A stretch of DNA of 64,000 nucleotides. Origin: Megaustenia siamemsis. Lineage: Eukaryota > Mollusca > Gastropoda > Stylommatophora > Ariophantidae. Position numbers and translations under genes: made by a program. Numbering within the stretch: position 1 is the first letter of the stretch; every line of letters starts with the position of its first letter. The notes beneath the pieces are model-generated. The model did no database searches and was not told the DNA's origin. It saw only the letters and a program-made list of their open reading frames with translations. The stretch covers positions 37,284,280 through 37,348,279 of the forward strand of contig JAVIAB010000160.1 in the NCBI GenBank assembly GCA_032433765.1, read 5' to 3'. Shown here piece by piece: positions 21,101 through 27,992 of this stretch.

Positions 21101-22239
21101 CGGCTCATCTTGGGTATGCCAGTGGCTGGGATCTTATTATACCATCAGGCTGGGCTATGGCATTCTGGGTAGCCCTTGTTTATCGAGGGGCTCGTGTAGG
21201 TGGATTCCGAGAATCGTGCAGCATTGCTTTGCAGGCAGGTTCACTTTGTGAACCATTTGACTTTCCAGATTCCTTAGCTGGGAGAGAACAACTCCAAGTT
21301 GAATCAGATTCACTTCAAACCAGACATGAACGTCAGCCACCTGCTAAAAGACCAAACTACACTAAATTAGGTTTCCAGTCTCCTTTTGTGCTAGAATTTA
21401 ACAAACTTGTGAGTGAATGGAGTAAGAAATGTCCATTTTTGTTGGATAAACTTCATAGCTTAAACTTGTGTATTAAGAAACCAATTATGGAGACCACAAA
21501 CAATTTTTATGTTCTAAGAGACTATAAATGTCTTAGATTATTAAATTCAGCTTTAACAGAAACTAGAGGATTCCTTAAATCTAAAAACATCAAAGACAGG
21601 AGTAGTGCAGATCTTCTAGAACGGATTGCAAATACTGACACAGGAAGAGAGATGATAGAGCAACATTCATTAGCTATGGTACCAGTTCTTTTGAGCATTA
21701 ATCAACGGGGTGTTCCTGCTGCATTTGGCCACATTTGTTTGCCCTCACTTGAAGACCTGGACATGTTTGATAAGGACAAACACTTTAGTGGACCTCTGGA
21801 AGGAAAACACAAAGATCTAGAAGAATCTAAAAGGCGGGAAGAAAGAAAAATTAGGTTAAAGCTGCGAAGGAAAAAGAAAAAAGGAAAAGGCCCTGAAATT
21901 GGGAACAAAGCGGGAGTGTCTGTCGTTTCAGATGAACGCAGGAGTGTTGATACAAGGGAAATTGATGTTACAGTTACTGACAGTAACAAGATGAGCCCCG
22001 AAAGAAAAGACCCAGCAGACACTAAACTTTTGGAGCACACTTCAAGAATGGTGTGTGGCTTTATCAGAAATGGGGATTTTGATTTTGGGAAGGGTCATGG
22101 CACTGGGTTGGGCTTCTGCTCCTTAGTGGCTCTCATGCATGTAATTCATCAGCAGGGAGACAGGAGATCATGTTTGGTGCTGGTTCGAAACCCCACTTCA
22201 ATTCAGTACAGATTTGCATCTCTTTCAGTTGTTATTTAA
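6028..22239 (+). CDS. POP1: POP1, RNase P / RNase MRP large protein subunit (7 coding exons)
   Basis: Largest protein of the nuclear RNase P and RNase MRP ribonucleoproteins, which process pre-tRNA 5' ends and pre-rRNA. Exons: 6028-6145, 10670-10854, 12709-12945, 15116-15203, 16848-17591, 18802-18951, 21014-22239. Every join keeps phase, giving 2,748 nt: 915 codons plus TAA. The POP1 N-terminal domain spans about residues 70-180, with LPRHMRRRAMSHN (74-86) and WLETHIWHAKRF (136-147). The POPLD region is about 520-610, with GWDLIIPSGWAMAFW (545-559). A basic stretch follows at about 783-808 and a C-terminal domain from about 853. From memory the human protein is a little over 1,000 residues, so this is slightly short but complete. 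All introns begin GT and end AG. The ATG has A at -3. Exon 6 has the weakest acceptor. Confidence 0.93.
6144..6158 (+). repeat. LINE target-site duplication, left copy
   Basis: AGGTTGGTATAGTTA, repeated exactly at 8039-8053. The copy overlaps the POP1 exon-1 donor (AG|GTTGGT). The pair brackets the LINE at 6159-8038. Confidence 0.85.
6159..8038 (-). mobile_element. 5'-truncated LINE in POP1 intron 1
   Basis: A 1.88-kb non-LTR retrotransposon copy on the minus strand, bounded by exact 15-bp direct repeats. It keeps most of the reverse transcriptase, the post-RT segment and a C-terminal zinc-finger-like motif, but lacks the endonuclease and the start of the RT. That pattern fits 5' truncation during target-primed reverse transcription. 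Its reading frame is nearly intact, so it is younger than the other LINE pieces here. Confidence 0.88.
6194..8038 (-). pseudogene. LINE reverse transcriptase ORF with one frameshift
   Basis: The main frame (6547-8088, 513 codons as read) carries reverse transcriptase motifs in order: NNYRGISLL (about 120-128), QCGFRPGRST (155-164), FVDLTKAFD (189-197, catalytic Asp), GVKQGCVLAP (247-256), FADDAALV (310-317, catalytic Asp pair), TYLGSTV, and RLRWLGHVQRM near the end. The first 17 residues come from intron DNA outside the LINE, beyond the target-site repeat. A single-base shift at about 6565-6575 moves the tail into another frame (6194-6613), which continues with RIPRQILYGELKHGKR and ends in CSLCDRVC...HERSC, a C2HC-like zinc finger. 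One indel separates it from an intact truncated ORF; an assembly error is possible. Confidence 0.85.
8039..8053 (+). repeat. LINE target-site duplication, right copy
   Basis: Second copy of AGGTTGGTATAGTTA. It duplicates the POP1 5' splice site sequence 1.9 kb into the intron. Confidence 0.85.
8066..8565. other. AT-rich intron 1 sequence
   Basis: Strongly AT-rich intronic DNA downstream of the LINE. No coding or RNA feature was seen. Confidence 0.6.
8570..8940 (+). repeat. Dispersed repeat A, copy 2 (near full length)
   Basis: One of the most complete copies. It begins near GCAAGATGCCTGACAACAG and passes through GCGCCAGGATTGGT, CTAGTCTAGTCTAACC, GAGGGAAGGCA, GTTGGGCTGAAAGGCACAAAT, CCACCTAACGTCC and CCTTTAGTAGTCAT. 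Compare 19720-20060 and 24150-24425. Its sequence suggests a retroposon without coding capacity. Confidence 0.7.
8935..9265 (+). mobile_element. LINE C-terminal tail with GAT-type 3' end
   Basis: Same family as 36770-37155. The remnant reads through TTTTTTGGCCATGTAATGAG (FFGHVM), a TTGKIE block and WRDMITYA-like residues, ending GATGACGATGATGAG at 9250-9264. Frames are broken. Confidence 0.65.
9555..10062 (-). pseudogene. LINE reverse transcriptase C-terminal relic
   Basis: On the minus strand it reads SVLLYGCET, WKWQDKITN, WRWIGHTLWKP, a GRPRNSWRRQIEAEMK block, and NDLKRMARNRMTWK with LCSTG at the end. This is the typical post-RT tail of another non-LTR family. Several stops show it is dead. 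It lies in POP1 intron 1. Confidence 0.75.
10412..10575 (-). repeat. Dispersed repeat A, copy 3 (partial)
   Basis: Reverse-oriented tail and middle of repeat A (TCATCCGCCCTTAAAAGGAT, then TTTGCGCCAATAGGCCCAAC), ending about 95 bases before POP1 exon 2. An ATG at 10495 inside it is in frame with exon 2. Confidence 0.7.
10670..10854 (+). CDS. POP1: POP1 coding exon 2
   Basis: Residues 40-101. It contains the family-diagnostic LPRHMRRRAMSHN followed by KRVPRRL, the start of the POP1 N-terminal domain. Acceptor CCTTACAG, donor GAG|GTAATA, ending in phase 0. The same frame is open upstream to an ATG at 10495 inside an antisense repeat A copy. Confidence 0.92.
10855..11690. other. POP1 intron 2, first part
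   Basis: Intronic sequence with no gene, RNA or clear repeat recognised. Confidence 0.5.
11715..11930 (-). repeat. Dispersed repeat A, copy 4
   Basis: Minus-strand copy in POP1 intron 2. It has ATAAAAGGACATTAATGGGC, the GTTATGGTTTAAAACATGC block and CAGCCCAAAACATGAG, followed by GTCGCTGTCCACTTTC. Confidence 0.6.
12535..12625 (+). repeat. SINE family B, 3' tail fragment
   Basis: CCATAAAATGTGTCATTGG and the following GTGGACACTAGTGCTCTAT block match the 3' half of the SINE copy at 13015-13260. The head is missing. Confidence 0.6.
12709..12945 (+). CDS. POP1: POP1 coding exon 3
   Basis: Residues 102-180, 79 whole codons. It carries WLETHIWHAKRF and the SIRACYRAVN block, both strongly conserved in POP1. 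Acceptor TTTGTAG, donor CAG|GTAAG (consensus). Confidence 0.93.
13015..13260 (+). mobile_element. tRNA-derived SINE family B, old copy
   Basis: The head shows the A-box-like TTAGCTCACTGGTTAGTGAA and B-box-like GGTTTGATCCAAC, then the body motif GTTCACTCAGCCTTAAACAG. It is a diverged copy of the well-bounded element at 25059-25320, and lies in POP1 intron 3. Confidence 0.75.
13262..14595. other. POP1 intron 3, mostly unassigned
   Basis: No gene seen. At 14270-14530 a GTTAAGCAGGTAGAG box and a later AGTTCAATCCCTGCC box resemble degenerate polymerase III A and B boxes, but their spacing of about 190 bases does not support a tRNA-like head. Confidence 0.4.
14600..14985 (+). mobile_element. LINE C-terminal tail with GAT-type 3' end
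   Basis: Remnant of the FFGHVM/MRR-type tail: FLRRMLKVPWTAKK near 14660-14700, a TTTTTTGGGCACATCATGAG block, and a TGATGATGATGCTG end near 14977-14990. Stops and shifts occur throughout. It lies in POP1 intron 3 just upstream of exon 4. Confidence 0.65.
15116..15203 (+). CDS. POP1: POP1 coding exon 4
   Basis: Residues 181-209 plus one base. The first codons (DVSYESYIEIKG) take the place of the DLSYY...LKG segment of animal POP1. Acceptor TTTTCAAG, donor ACAG|GTAGT. It ends in phase 1, matching exon 5. Confidence 0.88.
15204..16847. other. POP1 intron 4, unassigned
   Basis: T-rich then mixed intronic sequence. No family could be recognised. Short open stretches on the + strand lack domain motifs. 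Confidence 0.5.
16848..17591 (+). CDS. POP1: POP1 coding exon 5
   Basis: Residues 210-457. Starts with the conserved TFAA block after the split Gly, then LWICCHPSFYAQVL (the LWIWLHP region of other POP1) and FRLYGPSSNLVL. It ends with LALTVRDPRLLLPPKK, matching the family's LGLTVxDPRxxLPxKK. An acidic, poorly conserved insert lies between. Acceptor TCTCAAAG, donor AAAG|GTGAAT. Confidence 0.92.
17735..17824 (+). repeat. Dispersed repeat A, head fragment
   Basis: CAGTGACCCATACATGACAG and CATCAGGATTGGTGAA match the head of repeat A as seen at 19760-19810. It is cut off by the LINE tail fragment that follows. Confidence 0.55.
17825..17935 (-). pseudogene. LINE RNase H downstream fragment
   Basis: Shares GAAGGCCCCGGTATCACTGC and CCATAATTGCTCAACC with 22412-22462, where the same block follows an RNase H domain on the minus strand. 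A short, inactive remnant in POP1 intron 5. Confidence 0.55.
18225..18440 (+). repeat. Dispersed repeat A, copy with intact 3' half
   Basis: AGAGGGAAGGCAGCCCTGTA, TGTGTTGGGCTGAAAGGCAT, AACATCCTTTTAAGAGGGTG and TTCGGGTGAATGCC are the 3' half of repeat A. It lies in POP1 intron 5. Confidence 0.65.
18594..18663 (+). ncRNA. tRNA-like sequence in POP1 intron 5 (pseudo-tRNA or SINE head)
   Basis: The 7-bp acceptor stem pairs perfectly (GACTGGG with CCCAGTC). The D arm is canonical (GCTC-AGCTGGTA-GAGC), the T arm pairs four of five positions around TTCAAAT, and a TTTT terminator follows at 18664-18667. The anticodon arm has 15 rather than 17 bases. With a 7-base loop (CTTTATG) the anticodon would be TTA, matching a stop codon, with an unusual T at position 37. 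This argues against a normal tRNA. A degenerate relative at 19050-19130 shares GTTGGCTTTATG, suggesting a SINE head family. It may still be transcribed by polymerase III. Confidence 0.55.
18802..18951 (+). CDS. POP1: POP1 coding exon 6
   Basis: Residues 458-507. It has SPLWD and KISEQKLNEMKSQQLIPG, matching the LWN/KISDQDLNxMRxxLLVPG region of the family. The acceptor ATCCGCAG has a poor pyrimidine tract. Phase fits both sides (G+CA, then G+GC), which supports the boundaries. Confidence 0.82.
19050..19130 (+). repeat. Degenerate tRNA-like SINE head
   Basis: AGCAATAGAGCGTTGGCTTT aligns by eye with the D-arm/anticodon segment of the tRNA-like sequence at 18594. The B-box is decayed (TTTGTTCAATGG). 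It lies in POP1 intron 6. Confidence 0.4.
19720..20060 (+). repeat. Dispersed repeat A, near full-length copy
   Basis: Contains all blocks: GATGCCTGACTGCAC, GCGCCAGGATTGGTGAATC, GAGGGAAGACAACCCAGTAC, GTTGGGCCGAAAGGCGCAAA, CACTTAACGTCCATTTAAGG and CATCAGGCGAATGC. It lies in POP1 intron 6. Confidence 0.75.
20150..20500 (-). mobile_element. LINE tail, minus strand, with (GAT)n 3' end
   Basis: On the minus strand the open stretch 20168-20425 carries FLGHVKRHN, GKRGRLRLTW, KRWTNQPMTTC, AEWRSMVANLRCG and then an Asp run encoded by the GATGATGATG terminus at 20154-20172. It is a better-preserved sister of 4229-4397. It lies in POP1 intron 6. Confidence 0.75.
21014..22239 (+). CDS. POP1: POP1 coding exon 7 (last)
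   Basis: Residues 508-915 and TAA stop. It holds the POPLD domain (GWDLIIPSGWAMAFW, VYRGARVGG), then PPAKRPNYTKLG, a long spacer, a basic stretch of Arg/Lys and the C-terminal domain (CGFIRNGDFDF, GLGFCSLVAL, IQYRFASL). Acceptor TTTAATTCAG. A variant polyadenylation signal ATTAAA is at 22270-22275. Confidence 0.93.
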
Positions 22240-22404
22240 AAATATTCTTCTTGTCATATGTTTAAAAGTATTAAAATCTTGCATCTTTTTCTATACTTTT
22301 TTTGCGGGGCAGAATTAAGACCATAATTAGGTTTTATCTTGCTGAACCAGCTGTCATTTAAGCATGAGCTCTTTGATCTGATCCATGGAAAAGAATACAG
22401 GTTG

Positions 22405-22660
22405 TGGTTATGGAAGGCCCCGGTATCACTGCAAACAAATTAAATTCCATAATTGCTCAACCGCCCGTGCCCACCATGTTCCACCATTCCTTTGAATGAA
22501 TGGGTTATTCTGTGCATCGTTGTCACCTTCCTGTGAGAGATGGTTTCTAAAACCCTGCACAAAGGGTGACAAAGGCAAATCCCACCAACCTGTCGACGAT
22601 CTCATTGCCACAAACTCCTGCATGCCCAGGGAACTATATCCAACTCAGGCTGTAAATGTA
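22405..22660 (-). pseudogene. LINE RNase H fragment, minus strand
   Basis: Reverse translation gives FPGHAGVCGNEIVDRLVGFAF near 22560-22625, the C-terminal signature of the RNase H domain of jockey-like LINEs. Downstream is a broken tail that includes the GGCCCCGGTATCACTGC block shared with 17825-17935. It lies about 170 bases past the POP1 stop. Confidence 0.7.
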
Positions 22661-23129
22661 GGACACGTCAAGTAGGTGAACCCACTCTCTGCGAAGCAAA
22701 TTCTTATTAATACAGCGACGCATACTGTATCATTGCATGAAGGAAACTAAACTTGAATTGAAAAAAAGCAATTAAATCAATAATTAAAAATAAAGTGAAA
22801 ATGCACAAGAATGCTGAGATTACCACAGTGCAGTTGATATATATTGGTTCTTACTATGGAGAAAACGAAGTGATCTTCAGAATGAGAACCAGCCACTGTA
22901 TACCTATTTACCATATGTACAGCAAACAAAATGTTAACAAACTTTCCTGTGTCTATACAACATGAGAATGGGGTGCCAGATGCAAGTATAGCCCATGACG
23001 AGTCCAAGAGTTTTGGTCTGGAACAAATTCTTGAAATAGGGCATGTCATAACAGTGCCATGTCCTGCATTGTTGTTGTTATGGATCCAGGAATCTGTGGG
23101 CTAATGCCCAATGCCATGAAATTTTATTT
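22661..23129. other. Intergenic DNA with a weak coding-like stretch
   Basis: The + strand at about 22800-23090 has a frame with a GENEVIFRMRTS block, interrupted by a stop. The minus strand has an open frame 22777-23049. Neither was convincingly matched to a family. Confidence 0.25.
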
Positions 23130-23515
23130 TTTTTTTTGCATTCGCAGCTTTCTTCTGGCAAAGTCCCTAGTTCATAACAATAAACTCTGACAAAGTCCCT
23201 AGTTCATAACAATAAACTCTGACAAAGTCCCTAGTTCATAACAATAACCTCTGACAAAGTCCCTAGTTCATAACAATAACCTCTGACAAAGTCACTAGAG
23301 ACTAGGAACTAAATTTTGTGTGTTAATTTTTAATTTTTAATATTTTTTTTTCTGACAATGAGTAATTGGCGTTTCAAGTTGGGCCTTGCTGCTAAGACTA
23401 GTGGTCGTTGCCATAGTAAGAAGTCACAAATAAAGATCCCAACTGGCACAGCTAATATTTTAACTCGCAACCTCTGTTTTGACACCAGCGTCTTGCCTCA
23501 AAACCAACCTGTCCC
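23130..23515 (-). mobile_element. tRNA-derived SINE (family C), copy with internal expansion
   Basis: Second copy of the SINE at 3449-3790: it shares GTTTCAAGTTGGGCC, the CACAAATAAAGATCCCAACT block and the tRNA-like head region near 23470-23515, in reverse. Within it, 23155-23310 holds a tandem expansion of a 32-bp unit (CTCTGACAAAGTCCCTAG plus TTCATAACAATAA), about four to five copies, that is single copy in the other element. Confidence 0.7.
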
Positions 23516-23744
23516 TCCCCCCATGCCATGTAATGATATCTGCAGGTATTTATGCAAAACCATTCTATTTAACTGTCCTTATGTCTATTTTCTTCTATCT
23601 TTTCTTCCATTTTTCTACTTTTCACATATTCTAGCTGTTTTCTATTCTATGTTATATTTTAAAATAAACAAAATTCCTTGAAAATAAAGCAGTCTGTGGA
23701 ACAGTTTAGTGCACAATAATTAGCAATTAATTATCGAGTAATTA

Positions 23745-23875
23745 GTGGGTCATCATCATTGCACTCTGAACATGTCCATATGTGCTCAAATCCCCTCCTC
23801 AGCAAGTCCCGAAGTGTCCAGCGACTGACAACACCAGTTCTGTGTTGGTTGATTAGTCTTTTTACCCACAAGATT
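23745..23875 (-). pseudogene. LINE RNase H tail fragment
   Basis: Minus-strand match to the tail of 1850-2346: ACACAGAACTGGTGTTGTCA, TTGCTGAGGAGGGGATTTGA and ATGGACATGTTCAGAGTGCA read in reverse. No open frame of use. Confidence 0.65.
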
Positions 23876-24149
23876 TATAACTACAGATAAGCTCAATTTA
23901 GTCTATATTTATGCTCATGGAATTATTTCCAATTGTAGAATTTTGCTTTCATGTTCAGATGTTATAATTTTAATTTTCTGTTTTTTTTTTTTTTTAAGAG
24001 TGATTGATTGTTTCAAATTGTTAATATTAAAGTTGTTTCGGTGATACAAATTGTTAATGTTCGATGAAAAAAAGATTAAAATTTCTTTTATTCTACATAG
24101 CATTTCTTAAAATATTGTGATTATAGTAAAATATGCGAATATTATATAT

Positions 24150-24425
24150 AATTATGAAGGCAAGGCGCCGGACAGCAACAAGCAACGCTGTAGGCGACTC
24201 ATAGCTGATGGCTTATGCCAAGATTGGTGAGCTAGAACCATCCAGATCCTACTCCATCTCTTCGCAGTGCTTCTAAAAACAAACTAACCAGTCTAGTCTA
24301 GCCAAGCAAATAGGGATCGAAAAAGGAAATGCAACACTGTACTCAGAAATGCCACATTGAAGTCTGATTTGTAGGGTCAAAAAAGCACCAATACATCACA
24401 ATTCATCTAAGCCCGCTTAATGTCC
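24150..24425 (+). repeat. Dispersed repeat A copy
   Basis: AGGCAAGGCGCCGGACAGCA, GCCAAGATTGGTGAGC, CTAGTCTAGCCAAGCAAATA and GGGTCAAAAAAGCACCAATA follow the order of repeat A. Its 3' end is replaced by the LINE fragment at 24425. Confidence 0.7.
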
Positions 24426-24925
24426 TGTTTCTTCTTTTGCGACCATGGCTCATTCAGACTGGGACTCTGGACTCTCTTATGGGGGTAGCTGTCTGTTTCA
24501 GTGATTCGGTTGCCCCATAGTTTCTCTCCCAGCTAGGTGAGTGTGGGCCACATTGTCCTCCTTAGGCCTGTGTACTGGGGGCAAGCCTGTAGAATGTGTT
24601 TTGTTGTTATGTTATCCATGGTACAGTGGGATTGGCTGGTTGTTCCTATTTTGAGTTTAGTGAACAAGTGGTTTCTCATTCTGTTGTGGCCAATGCATAG
24701 GTGAAGTATGTTGACTTGATAGTATAGAGGTATCCATCCCTCTCGTTATACTTTGGATGTTCTTGTTTCCATTTTTCATGATGCTGCCATTGATGATGGA
24801 TTTGGCTTCATCGTAGCTGACCAGATGGTTCTCTTGTGGTAATCTCCTTAGCTAGTTTGTCTGCACATTCATTTCCTTGTATATGACAGTGTGATGGTAT
24901 CCCTCCACATTAGGCTCACCTTGCT
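24425..24925 (-). pseudogene. LINE RNase H end and cysteine tail, minus strand
   Basis: Reverse translation begins near 24905 with GIPSHCHIQGNECADKLAKE, the RNase H C-terminus (SHC and DK positions kept). After a frame change it runs GHNRMRNHLFTKLKIG, then HCTMDNITTKHILQACPQYTGLR, the Cys/His tail typical of jockey-like LINEs. It is a relic of a family distinct from those at 1850 and 22405. Confidence 0.75.
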
Positions 24926-25045
24926 ATGGTTGGAGGGCTTATGCACCCCCGGGATCCAAGGAGCTATGCCAGTGGGAACTTAGCTCCTGGCAGAGTCACC
25001 CAAGCCAGACAGTCCTTAGTAAGGAACCAGGAGTAGATGGAACCC

Positions 25046-25058
25046 TTTAAGGAAGTGA
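25046..25058 (+). repeat. SINE target-site duplication, left
   Basis: TTTAAGGAAGTGA, repeated exactly at 25321-25333 on the far side of the SINE. Confidence 0.85.
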
Positions 25059-25320
25059 GGGAGCCGCGATAGCTCAGTGGTTAGTGAACTGGACTACCAC
25101 GGACAAGGGGTAGGGTTCGATCCCAACCGACGGCTTCCGGGTTCACCCAGCCTTAAATGGGTACCGGATTTTTTTCTGGGAAAGTAAAGCAGCACGGGCG
25201 TAATACTGACCACATTACCCCAAAAATCATGTGCAAAAGGTCTGTAAAATATAGGGTCACTAACACCATATTTCCCTATACGCCACTTGGCGTGACGGGG
25301 GTACTTTACTTTTACTTTAC
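25059..25320 (+). mobile_element. tRNA-derived SINE family B, complete copy
   Basis: A 262-bp element bounded by 13-bp target-site duplications. The head folds like a tRNA: GGAGCCG pairs with CGGCTTC allowing one G-T. The A-box TAGCTCAGTGGTTAGTGAA and B-box GGGTTCGATCCCAA are intact, and the tail is ACTTT/ACTTTT repeats. It is probably the youngest single-headed copy in the window. Others lie at 13015 and 28001 (reverse). Confidence 0.9.
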
Positions 25321-25333
25321 TTTAAGGAAGTGA

Positions 25334-26029
25334 ACACACAAAACCCACCGACGAGTGGTACACGCTATGGTCTGAACTAATCCATCCTCACTTCATGGGT
25401 TAAATGCTTCTGTCTTTTCTCCTCTTTCTGTCTATCAAACAGGCAAGTGGTGCTCAAGAGTTCTGAAGACCAGACCACCTATGAGAGAGAAAACTACACA
25501 AAGCTCGAGCAGATGATGGTGCTTGTAAACCCAGGAGGCCCGACCATCTAAGGGCAGAATCTCCCTACAGAAAAGATCTGTTGCCTTGCAGGAAGAATGG
25601 GGAAAATCAAAGGCTAAGGAAATCAAAGGTCCTGTTATGGACAAATGATGAAGAGGACTATTCACTCCTTTAGTAGTTAACGGGTGAATCCCAGAAAGAT
25701 ATATAATTATTTATAAAAATATAATACGTACATATGCACACAAAAAAAAAGGTAGCATTTAAAGCTACTTCTGCCTTTGCTATTTTTGTTAGGATTTCCC
25801 TTCTTCAATTCCCTTGATCTGTACAACTTCAAAGATATACAAATGTTCTATTTATTCCACAAATTTTCCTCCTATTTTGACTACCGTTGGTAGTGTACAT
25901 CAGCTATTGGTATTGATGCTAGTCTATTTGTCATCGATCTCGCTATGATTATCATCTTGTTGCTCTGATTAAGTAATGTATAAGTTCCTCTAATCTCTGA
26001 GTTTAAATGATTATATATTTCACTACAAC
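25334..26029. other. Intergenic DNA with a repeat A 3' scrap
   Basis: No gene. At about 25640-25700 the ATGAAGAGGACTATTCACTC and CTTTAGTAGTTAACGGGTGA motifs are the 3' end of repeat A. The rest is unassigned. Confidence 0.45.
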
Positions 26030-26207
26030 TAATTCGTGCTGAAGTCGGATGTGTTGGGCCGAAAGGCGCAAATATCTCAGTTATACTGTAAACCACGATG
26101 CAGACACACCCACTTAACGTCCTTTTAAGGGTGGATGATGAATGGTAATTCTGTAGTCTACTAGAATACTTAGGTCATCGGGCGAAAGCAAGCAAGCAAA
26201 CTACAAC
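26030..26207 (+). repeat. Dispersed repeat A, 3' half
   Basis: GTCGGATGTGTTGGGCCGAA, CACTTAACGTCCTTTTAAGG and CATCGGGCGAAAGCAAGC with an AAGC-repeat tail. The DNA transposon at 26210 sits just beyond this tail. Confidence 0.7.
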
Positions 26208-26209
26208 TA

Positions 26210-27992
26210 TAGCTCGTTTCAAATCATGTGCCCAACTTCAAAACGCTATTACTCTCTAACCGTTTGTTAAAAACTGTTGAAATTTTCCAAATGTTATTAG
26301 AATGCAAAAGACCCTTTAAATGTATATTTAACAAATATCTTGCAGCTGCAGTTTTCTTAAAGCGGCGAATTTCTTTGATGTTTGTCAAAATTGTAAATTG
26401 TGAACCCCTAAATAATAGAAATTACCGTAGTTGCTGGTCTATGATTAATTTTCACTAGGTAAAGGCGTGGCCGTAATGGGGAAAGAACCTAATAAGACAA
26501 AACACCAGGAGAATTATTGTCTTCTCAGTTCGAGGACGGACGATAATATCAAGGTATACCTGTATGTCCAATTTTCATAGTTGTGTGGTCCTGATAAGGA
26601 CCGTTTGTTGAACTAATTTAAGGTAATATAGGGACCAACATTGTGGGGGCTATATACTTTCATTCTGAATCAGACAAGTCTAAAAGATTAATAACTGTTT
26701 GGGGTTGAACATTCCACAAACCATCATTTTTCCAATATTCCTCTTCCTGTTTTAAGACGTGCTTCACATTTAGCCCAATAATCTTTGTCTATATTTAATA
26801 AAGCGAGATTAGCAAGAGTCTTTACATCGCATATTTTGAATGTTGTATTTTCATCTGCCACTTGTCCTTTTAATTTTGCCCAGATTAGTTCTATTGGATT
26901 TAAATGAGCATGGTAAGGTGGCAGCCTCAAACTTATATGACCGTGCTCTTGGATAATCTTATCTATTTGAAAAATCTTTGTCCTTTGTTTTTGCTTTACT
27001 AGAGATAGTAATTCAGGTTTTAAGTACATGTTATTAAATTGTATGTGCTCCTTTGTGAGCCATATCTTAATAGCATCTTTTGTACTGGATGACGTCGGGA
27101 CTTTATCTTCAAGTGCAACAATGTTGTGGTACACTGCATTGTCCATTATTAGGCAAGATGGTCGATCTAGTGATGGGAGAACAGAATTTTCAATCCAATG
27201 TCTAAATATGTGACCATTCATCTCAGAGTGATAATCCCGATTGTCTGTGGATTTTGAAAGAAAAATGAGCTCTGCATTCTGAATTAGTCTATGTTGTCGA
27301 CTACCTGCATGAGTAATTATCATGCGCTGTCCTTTACTGCTAGGTATTAATCTCTTAATCTTTCCATCTGATGACTGCCATTCCCTTTGGTTAGTGTGGT
27401 GAGCATTGATCCATGTTTCATCCAAGTACACAATATCATAACCTCGCTTGCACACCTCTTTTACTTCAAGTAAGTACTTGCTTCTCAGGACTACTATATG
27501 TGGCTTCTCACAGATGATGTTTCGTCCATTGGAATACTTTCTGAATGTAAAGCCTGCAGCTCTCACATTCCTCCATAATGTAGACTCTGATATTTCAATA
27601 CTGTTGTTCTTTTTCAGCGAAACTTTTAATTTTCTTATTGTAACAGTTTCATTCATACCCAACATTTTACGAATTTCACGTCTACACCTATTGTGTCAAA
27701 AAAACCACGGCGAAAGCGTGCAAACACGTCAATTGTACAGTGTATGGATTTTTAATCGCTATTTTTAACTTAAAATACTGTAAACATTAAGTTTTGACTA
27801 CATCAATGGGTCGTTATAAATTTATATAAATCAAATAAGCAACAATAATGACCAAATGTTTTTTTTTAATGAAATTAATTCCCTGTTGGGTTCTAATCAT
27901 TATAACTTTACATGCAAATTTTGAATAAATTACAAAAAGCGGTTAAAAAGCTATCGATTTTAAAAGTTGGGCACGAGTTATGAAACAAGCTA
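26210..27992 (-). mobile_element. Complete Tc1/mariner-superfamily transposon (DD~83E type)
   Basis: A 1,783-bp element with ~55-bp imperfect terminal inverted repeats. The left end reads TAGCTCGTTTCAAATC...GTGCCCAACTT and the reverse complement of the right end reads TAGCTTGTTTCATAAC...GTGCCCAACTT; both reach an AACCG block. TA dinucleotides flank it at 26208-26209 and 27993-27994, the expected TA target duplication. It carries one open transposase frame on the minus strand. A SINE later inserted at its right edge. Confidence 0.9.
26724..27665 (-). CDS. Transposase, DDE_3-like (Tc1/mariner/IS630 superfamily)
   Basis: A 313-codon uninterrupted frame. The catalytic triad is visible: D82 in YLDETW, D175 in LIMDNAVYHN and E259 in HAHLNPIELIW. 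There are 83 residues between the second Asp and the Glu instead of the usual 34-41, which recalls the DD82E (Sailor) group that I remember from invertebrates. The N-terminal ~50 residues (TVTIRKLK, ISESTLWRNVR) look like the second helix-turn-helix. An in-frame TGA lies four to five codons upstream of R/C-rich residues preceding the ATG, so the first DNA-binding subdomain is missing, lies in an unseen exon, or is lost by frameshift. No stop interrupts the catalytic domain, so it may be recent or domesticated. Confidence 0.85.
   Translation of the reverse strand: MLGMNETVTIRKLKVSLKKNNSIEISESTLWRNVRAAGFTFRKYSNGRNIICEKPHIVVLRSKYLLEVKEVCKRGYDIVYLDETWINAHHTNQREWQSSDGKIKRLIPSSKGQRMIITHAGSRQHRLIQNAELIFLSKSTDNRDYHSEMNGHIFRHWIENSVLPSLDRPSCLIMDNAVYHNIVALEDKVPTSSSTKDAIKIWLTKEHIQFNNMYLKPELLSLVKQKQRTKIFQIDKIIQEHGHISLRLPPYHAHLNPIELIWAKLKGQVADENTTFKICDVKTLANLALLNIDKDYWAKCEARLKTGRGILEK

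Noticed and set aside
21702..22040. 112-codon minus-strand open frame
   Set aside because: It is the antisense shadow of POP1 exon 7.
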